Part shown: one piece after another, positions 6,702-11,132 of the stretch | How the letters are laid out: every line of letters starts with the position of its first letter | Numbering within the stretch: the stretch's first letter is position 1 | Assembly (NCBI GenBank): GCA_964599835.1 | Contig: CAZRHF010000072.1 | Location: 1-11,132 of the forward strand | Direction: 5' to 3' | Source: SFWF01 sp964599835 | GTDB lineage: Bacteria; Bacillota; Clostridia; Oscillospirales; Acutalibacteraceae | DNA length: 11,132 nt | The notes under the pieces: model-generated | What the model was told of the DNA's origin: nothing | Databases searched by the model: none | The model's input: only the letters and a program-made list of their open reading frames with translations | Position numbers and translations under genes: made by a program

Positions 6702-7397
6702 CAATGCATCAATTTCAAGCCGAAGCTTTCCAATAATTCTTTTCTCAAGTCTTGATATATACGACTGTGAGATACCAAGTCTGTCAGCAACGTCTTTTTG
6801 AGTCATTTCCTCATTTCCGGAAAGTCCGAATCTGAGACACATGATTACCTTTTCCCGTTCGCAAAGCTGCGATACAAGTTTTTTAAGAATCTCTTTTTCG
6901 TTCTCACTTTCGATGATAGCCGATATTTCGTCAGGTTCACTGCCTAATACGTCGGATAAAAGCAGTTCATTACCGTCCCAATCGACGTTAAGAGGCTCGT
7001 CTATAGATATCTCGTTTTTCAGACCCGAATACTTTCTGAGATGCATCAGAATTTCGTTCTCAATGCATCTCGAAGCATAGGTGGCAAGCTTGATGTTCTT
7101 ATCAACCTTAAAAGTGTTTACGGCCTTTATCAGACCGATCGTTCCTATAGAAATAAGATCTTCAACGTAGGAGCCGTATGAATCGAATTTCTTTGCAATG
7201 TATACGACAAGGCGTAGATTATGTGTAATAAGCTTATCCCTGATCTTACGGTTTTTACCGTCGTACTGCAAAAGAAGCTTTTGTTCATCTTCTGCAGACA
7301 ATGGCTCGGGGAGTTTCTCCGAACCGCTTATATAATAAATAGTACCTGATTTAAATAAACGAAGGATTTTATGCTTAATATAATTTATAAATTTCAT
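6696..7397 (-). CDS. sigE: RNA polymerase sigma-E, early mother-cell sporulation sigma factor (pro-form)
   Basis: The sigma factor that directs early mother-cell transcription in sporulation after proteolytic activation. The 233 residues align closely with Bacillus SigE from memory: a short basic/hydrophobic pro-sequence (1 to about 20), the conserved YYISGSE at the processing region (Tyr 21-22), region 2 (about 55-125: NLRLVVYIA, EDLISIGTIGLIKAVNTF, KLATYASRCIENEILM), the SigE-typical DEPLNVDWDGNELLLSDVLG (133-152), and region 4 helix-turn-helix (about 198-222: TQKDVADRLGISQSYISRLEKR). The start has GTGAGG 6 nt upstream, overlapping the spoIIGA stop, so the two are translationally linked. 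The pro-sequence is slightly shorter than the 27 residues of B. subtilis. sigG, often next to sigE, does not follow here. Confidence 0.96.
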   Translation of the reverse strand: MKFINYIKHKILRLFKSGTIYYISGSEKLPEPLSAEDEQKLLLQYDGKNRKIRDKLITHNLRLVVYIAKKFDSYGSYVEDLISIGTIGLIKAVNTFKVDKNIKLATYASRCIENEILMHLRKYSGLKNEISIDEPLNVDWDGNELLLSDVLGSEPDEISAIIESENEKEILKKLVSQLCEREKVIMCLRFGLSGNEEMTQKDVADRLGISQSYISRLEKRIIGKLRLEIDALI

Positions 7398-7405
7398 ACT
7401 CTACC

Positions 7406-8239
7406 TCACCTATCGGATATTCTGCTGAAGACCTTATGTGAAACTATCGCGTCGGTATTGCTTCTCAGTGAATTCTCACTGCGCGCTACGACAGGATTAT
7501 AAAACGTAAATTTTTTACCTCCCGATATTACCTCTGCCGTGTCAAAGCGCAAACCGTCAAGCAAAACGGTTTCGCCAACAGTTGACGCCGGAATTATCCT
7601 CTTTCTTCGCTCTGTTTCTTTTTGCGTTACAGAGGCAAGAACAACGTCGTATATTTCCCGATCGAGAATAAAAATCTGCGAATCACCGAATGGGTCGTAA
7701 AGACTGTGTCCCGTGTCTATTAGTGCCGAATACTCGAAATCGATACCGTTGAGTTTTAGACGAAGGATAGCATTTCCGTAAACAGTATTTTTATCGGTGA
7801 TTCGACGTAATATTTTGACGAACAGATAGATAATTACCGTAAAAATTATAAGTGATAGCGGAGAAATATTCAGATAGTTTGTAAGATTATCAGTAAATAT
7901 TACGTTGTCGGATGTCAATGTCTGCACAAGCTCCGCTATTCCGCTCAAGGTAAAGCCCAAAAAAGTGAAGACCAAGAAAGATAAGATCATCTGAGAAGCC
8001 TTCCTATAGTTCTGTAAAACTAAAATCACAGCAAAACCGGATACAAGTTTAAATATAATATCTACGATAACGATGGTGTTTTCGACCAATATGTAAAGAG
8101 ATGAAAAACCTCCGATTACTGCTGAAATTATGAGTCGCAGAGGCTTATAGGTTCGTTTTGTAATCAGGCCGGTAATAAGAAGCAAAACATAGTCTACTAC
8201 GCAATTTGTAAATACAAGGCTGTCGGCATAAATTACCAT
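7406..8239 (-). CDS. spoIIGA: Sigma-E processing peptidase SpoIIGA
   Basis: The membrane aspartic protease that cleaves pro-sigma-E in the mother cell when triggered from the forespore (SpoIIR in Bacillus). Residues 1 to about 145 form about five membrane helices (roughly 8-27, 33-52, 56-75, 82-103, 126-145). The C-terminal cytoplasmic domain carries the aspartic-protease motif DTGHSLYDP, with the likely catalytic Asp at 175. In B. subtilis SpoIIGA the equivalent motif contains the catalytic Asp 183. At 277 residues it is shorter than the Bacillus protein (309). Its stop lies 8 nt before the sigE start, the classical spoIIG operon order, which supports the call strongly. The start ATG has AGGTG (8251-8247) at 7-nt spacing. 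Confidence 0.95.
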   Translation of the reverse strand: MVIYADSLVFTNCVVDYVLLLITGLITKRTYKPLRLIISAVIGGFSSLYILVENTIVIVDIIFKLVSGFAVILVLQNYRKASQMILSFLVFTFLGFTLSGIAELVQTLTSDNVIFTDNLTNYLNISPLSLIIFTVIIYLFVKILRRITDKNTVYGNAILRLKLNGIDFEYSALIDTGHSLYDPFGDSQIFILDREIYDVVLASVTQKETERRKRIIPASTVGETVLLDGLRFDTAEVISGGKKFTFYNPVVARSENSLRSNTDAIVSHKVFSRISDR

Positions 8240-8273
8240 TAAGATTCACCTGTCATAACTTATTCTGACTACT

Positions 8274-8307
8274 ATTATAAACTAATCGATACGTATAATC
8301 TGTCGAA
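8274..8307 (-). promoter_or_regulatory. spoIIG promoter with a perfect 0A box and long spacer
   Basis: On the minus strand, TATAAT (8279-8274) is a perfect -10. At the -35 position lies TTCGACA (8307-8301), complement of the Spo0A box TGTCGAA. Its TTGACA-like hexamer is 21-22 bp from the -10, longer than the normal 17. The B. subtilis spoIIG promoter is known for a 22-bp spacer and Spo0A binding over the -35, so the layout appears conserved. A weaker TTTGACC (8320-8314) lies just upstream as a possible second half-site. The predicted start is about 30 nt upstream of the spoIIGA ATG. Confidence 0.7.
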
Positions 8308-8320
8308 AGCGGAGGTCAAA

Positions 8321-8356
8321 AAAAATCGCTTATGCTCGATTGCATAAGCGATTTTT
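8321..8356 (-). terminator. Terminator of the kinase-HtrA operon
   Basis: A perfect 15-bp stem (8321-8335 with 8342-8356, core ATCGCTTATGC) closes a 6-base loop and ends four bases after the HtrA stop. The minus-strand transcript finishes in a run of U (the A-run 8318-8325). It lies immediately upstream of the spoIIG promoter and shields it from read-through. The A and T flanks would also allow plus-strand termination. Confidence 0.85.
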
Positions 8357-8359
8357 AAT

Positions 8360-9652
8360 TTAGTTTACCGAATAGCTTGAGGAACCCTGGTCTGCAATAA
8401 GCTTAACAGTCACATTTTCTATTGTTCCGTTATTTCTCATAACAGTCAGTACAATATTATCGCCAGGAGCACGATCCTCCAGTATATCCAACAGTATAGC
8501 ATCATTGGTAAGCTCAATACCGTCAGCATGAGTAATAATATCCCCGGAATTAAGTGTTCCCAGAACTTTGCATTCGGGAAGCACTTCTGCAATTTCGAGG
8601 CCTGCAGAAGGCATACCGGAAAGATCGGCAATAACTCCGCTGTAGAATCTGTAGGTAATACCTAACTTTGCACGGTTAGTTACCTTTCCGTACTCCATAA
8701 GAGATCCGACGATCTTCTTAACGGTTTTGGTTGGTATTGCATATCCGATGCCTTCGTAAGCGGTTTGAGCAACCTTTGAGGAGGTTATACCGATAACCTG
8801 TCCCTTTAAATTAACAAGAACTCCACCTGAATTACCGGGATTTATAGCCGAATCGGTCTGAATAAGATTAGAAGCATAGTTGGACGAATTTGCTATCCGA
8901 ACTTTTGGAACTGAAACAACTCCGAGCGTAATGGTCGATTTCGAATTGTAGCCGTTAGGACAGCCAATTGCACAAACGTAATCGCCCGATTTTACAAGAT
9001 CTGAATCGGAGAATTCGGCAGCTTTAAGATTTACCTTATCGGTGATCTTCAGTATAGCAAGATCGCTTCGCGTATCACCGGCAATATAAACAGCAGAATA
9101 GGATGCGCCATCGCTTGTGTACACCTTGAACTTCGCTGACGGAACCAAAGAATATATATGGTCGTTGGTAATGATATACCCGTCAGAGGTATAAACTACG
9201 CCAGAGGCTTCAGACATTTTAGGCTCTTCTGCTTCGTTGTACACCAATATTCCAACTACCGACGCCGAAACGCGCGAATAAATATCGGCGGCAGCTAATC
9301 CGTTTACGTTCTTATCGGACATAAGCGCAGAATCGTTATTTTCTTTATCAGATACAGATGTAGTTGATCTTCCGAAATAAAATCCTGCAAAAGTACAGCA
9401 AACGGCTACAAAAAATATCGTCAATAAGGCACAAAACAGCCTTATTCCCTTGTGTTCCGATCCATCAGAAATTTTAGCTCCCGGAATATTTACACTTTGT
9501 GCCGCAACGTCATCAAAAACAAAGCCGGAATCATCATAATAGCCTTGAGCAGACACAAAGGACTCGTCAGAAGACACATTTTCGCTTTCTTCGACGTTAT
9601 CGTTGAAAGGCTGGTCTATGCCTTCAAAATCTTTATCGTTGTTTTCGTTCAT
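8360..9652 (-). CDS. htrA: Membrane-anchored HtrA/DegP-type serine protease with PDZ domain
   Basis: A quality-control protease of the outer membrane surface (S1C family). The 430 residues comprise an acidic cytoplasmic N-terminus (1 to about 69), one membrane helix (about 70-93), the trypsin-like domain (about 120-320) and a C-terminal PDZ domain (about 328-420). The catalytic triad is intact: His 165 (TNDHIYS), Asp 197 (RSDLAIL) and Ser 275 in NPGNSGG. The canonical surroundings (ASGVVYTSDGYIITN, IQTDSAINPGNSGG, GIGYAIP) confirm the family. The start ATG has AAGGAG (9665-9660) at 7-nt spacing and overlaps the kinase gene by 20 nt, so it is co-transcribed with it. In Firmicutes htrA next to a two-component system is typical of CssRS or WalRK settings; PDZ presumably recognises unfolded clients. 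Confidence 0.95.
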   Translation of the reverse strand: MNENNDKDFEGIDQPFNDNVEESENVSSDESFVSAQGYYDDSGFVFDDVAAQSVNIPGAKISDGSEHKGIRLFCALLTIFFVAVCCTFAGFYFGRSTTSVSDKENNDSALMSDKNVNGLAAADIYSRVSASVVGILVYNEAEEPKMSEASGVVYTSDGYIITNDHIYSLVPSAKFKVYTSDGASYSAVYIAGDTRSDLAILKITDKVNLKAAEFSDSDLVKSGDYVCAIGCPNGYNSKSTITLGVVSVPKVRIANSSNYASNLIQTDSAINPGNSGGVLVNLKGQVIGITSSKVAQTAYEGIGYAIPTKTVKKIVGSLMEYGKVTNRAKLGITYRFYSGVIADLSGMPSAGLEIAEVLPECKVLGTLNSGDIITHADGIELTNDAILLDILEDRAPGDNIVLTVMRNNGTIENVTVKLIADQGSSSYSVN

Positions 9653-11084
9653 TATACTGCTCCTTAGTTATGTTAATCGGTAAAATAACGGTAAACTCCG
9701 TATACTCCCCTTCCACACTTTCCACCCTAACGGTGCCGTTGTGAAGTTCGGCTATAGTTTTTGTAATATACAAACCAAGACCAAGGCTGTTTTTATGGTT
9801 TGAACGCGATTTATCGCTTTTGTAAAACCGTTCAAAAATCTGAGGAACATCCTTAGCGGGGATTCCTTCGCCTGAATTTTTAACCGAAAATTCAATATTG
9901 TCATCAATCCTGCAAAGCGAAAATTCGATATATCCTCCCGAAGGAGTAAACTTGACTGCGTTATCGGTGAGATTATAAACAACCTGATGTATTAGGTCTT
10001 TATCGCCGCAAATAACATTTTCGCCTAGGGTATCAAGACCTATAATAGAAATATCTGCTTCAGTAATCTTCTGCTCCATAGAAATGACGACGCTCAGTAT
10101 TGTTTCGGACATTCTGAAGGAGGTCTCCTTAAGGGCGTTCTGACCGGATTCAAGCCGCGCGAGACTCAGCATAGATTGAACAAGTCGGGAAAGACGTTTT
10201 ACCTCATCTGAGACAATTCCGAGATAATATTTCTGTTTGGAACTGTCTATCGTACCATCGATAATTCCGTCGACAAATCCGCTGATGGTAGTCATCGGCG
10301 TCTTGAGTTCGTGAGAAACATTTGCTACGAAGCTTGTGCTTGTCCTTTCGCTTCTGGCAAGAGAGTCGGTCATACGGTTAAATAGCACAGAAAGCTCGCC
10401 GATCTCGTCATTGCTCATAACAGGGATGCGTTTAGAAAAATCGCCCTTGGCAATAGATTTGGCGGCTATAGACATATATTTCAGAGGTCGCGTGATCCTG
10501 TAAACGATACCATACTCAGCAATAAACATAAATATAAGCGGTATGATCGCTGAGATGGCATACATCCCGAACATAATTTTTATTATATCGGTGGCAGACA
10601 TAACGCTTGAAGCGGAAATAACGTAATAATCAACACCGAGAGGTACCCGTATACTCTTTGAAAAGGTATAATGCATACCTTCGTATATGCCGCCGACGCT
10701 GGAAAGCTCCATTTTTCCCTCGGCACGGATATCAAACAGATACTCAGAAGAAAGCGCAACGGACGAATGTGTACATTCGCCTTTTGAATAGAAATCGTCA
10801 CAGCCGCAGGCAACTATTTTACCGGCAGGATCCACAACAAAAATATCAAGAGAATTGATCTTAGATACAGAATTCATAACACTCAATGATGTAGAGTCAA
10901 CCAGACCGCCGTCGCTGAGCAAATTATCTGAAATTAAGTCGCTGGCACCGGAAACTATCTGATATTTACTCTTGGCAGTTTCTTCATTAACCGCCACCGA
11001 AAGCAGGACAAATACGAGAGTGAGGGTTACAAAAAGCACACACGAGGTTGTGAAAAAAAGCTTTTGAAAAATTTTTAACCGCAT
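9633..11084 (-). CDS. Sensor histidine kinase (HAMP, HisKA, HATPase)
   Basis: Membrane sensor kinase of a two-component system, 483 residues. Two membrane helices (about 9-31 and 165-192) flank an outer sensor domain (about 32-164) with three cysteines, Cys 93, Cys 95 and Cys 104, close to His 106 (ACGCDD and GECTHS). HAMP follows (about 195-245), then HisKA with phospho-acceptor His 258 in SHELKTP, and the ATPase domain with N-box NLTDNAVKF (371-379), G1 (SGEGIP) and G2 (GLGLYITK). There is no PAS domain between HAMP and HisKA, so it is nearer to CssS/VanS-type kinases than to WalK. It starts 3 nt after the response regulator stop without a clear ribosome binding site, suggesting coupling, and overlaps htrA by 20 nt. 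Confidence 0.95.
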   Translation of the reverse strand: MRLKIFQKLFFTTSCVLFVTLTLVFVLLSVAVNEETAKSKYQIVSGASDLISDNLLSDGGLVDSTSLSVMNSVSKINSLDIFVVDPAGKIVACGCDDFYSKGECTHSSVALSSEYLFDIRAEGKMELSSVGGIYEGMHYTFSKSIRVPLGVDYYVISASSVMSATDIIKIMFGMYAISAIIPLIFMFIAEYGIVYRITRPLKYMSIAAKSIAKGDFSKRIPVMSNDEIGELSVLFNRMTDSLARSERTSTSFVANVSHELKTPMTTISGFVDGIIDGTIDSSKQKYYLGIVSDEVKRLSRLVQSMLSLARLESGQNALKETSFRMSETILSVVISMEQKITEADISIIGLDTLGENVICGDKDLIHQVVYNLTDNAVKFTPSGGYIEFSLCRIDDNIEFSVKNSGEGIPAKDVPQIFERFYKSDKSRSNHKNSLGLGLYITKTIAELHNGTVRVESVEGEYTEFTVILPINITKEQYNERKQR

Positions 11085-11087
11085 ATA

Positions 11088-11132
11088 TTATTTTACTTCG
11101 AATTTATAACCAACGCCCCAGACTGTTTTAAG
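11088..11132 (-). CDS. OmpR/PhoB-family response regulator, C-terminal end only
   Basis: The last 14 codons and stop of a gene that continues past the right edge. The translation TVWGVGYKFEVK matches the end of the winged-helix DNA-binding domain of OmpR-type regulators (usual form TVrGvGYkfe). The stop lies 3 nt before the kinase start, the standard order for a regulator-kinase pair. It is presumably the cognate regulator of the adjacent kinase. Confidence 0.85.
   Translation of the reverse strand, partial: LKTVWGVGYKFEVK

Overview
The window looks like a chromosomal segment of a spore-forming, low-to-mid-GC clostridial Firmicute, probably of the Oscillospiraceae/Ruminococcaceae kind (inference, no search was run). 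The best evidence is a clear spoIIGA-sigE sporulation pair with Spo0A-box-like sites beside it, AGGAGG-type ribosome binding sites, and many AT-rich hairpin terminators. All genes from 1611 to the right edge are on the minus strand. A single plus-strand gene sits at the left.

Layout. (1) 1-1294: a GC-richer plus-strand lipoprotein gene with two exported DnaJ-like CxxCxGxG cysteine modules. It has its own leader, terminators, promoter and RBS, and is bracketed by two 58-bp direct repeats that match at 56 of 58 bases. This looks like a transferred cassette. (2) 1301-1613: a 313-bp non-coding block with imperfect 36-bp terminal inverted repeats and nested internal palindromes (MITE-like), which also holds a two-way terminator between the convergent genes. 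(3) 6612 to 1611, minus strand: a four-gene operon of a zinc-ribbon membrane protein with a large outer domain and an acidic Tyr/Asp/Ser tail, an ABC ATPase, and two different ABC-2 permeases. The three ABC genes are joined by two identical-length 8-nt start/stop overlaps. (4) 8239 to 6696, minus strand: spoIIGA and sigE, the mother-cell sigma factor and its membrane aspartic protease. (5) 11132 to 8360, minus strand: the last 14 codons of an OmpR-family response regulator, a HAMP-type sensor histidine kinase, and an HtrA-family membrane serine protease. This order resembles envelope/secretion-stress modules such as CssRS-HtrA.

How they work together (inference). The kinase and regulator would sense an envelope signal and control the co-transcribed HtrA. 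The spoIIGA promoter has a perfect TGTCGAA box at its -35 position with an over-long spacer, as in the Spo0A-activated spoIIG promoter of Bacillus subtilis. A second perfect TGTCGAA box lies between the -35 and -10 of the zinc-ribbon/ABC operon, so this otherwise uncharacterised export-type operon may be controlled by Spo0A too, perhaps oppositely. The most interesting items are the repeat-flanked lipoprotein cassette, the structured inverted-repeat element, and the zinc-ribbon/dual-permease ABC operon with a Spo0A-like site.
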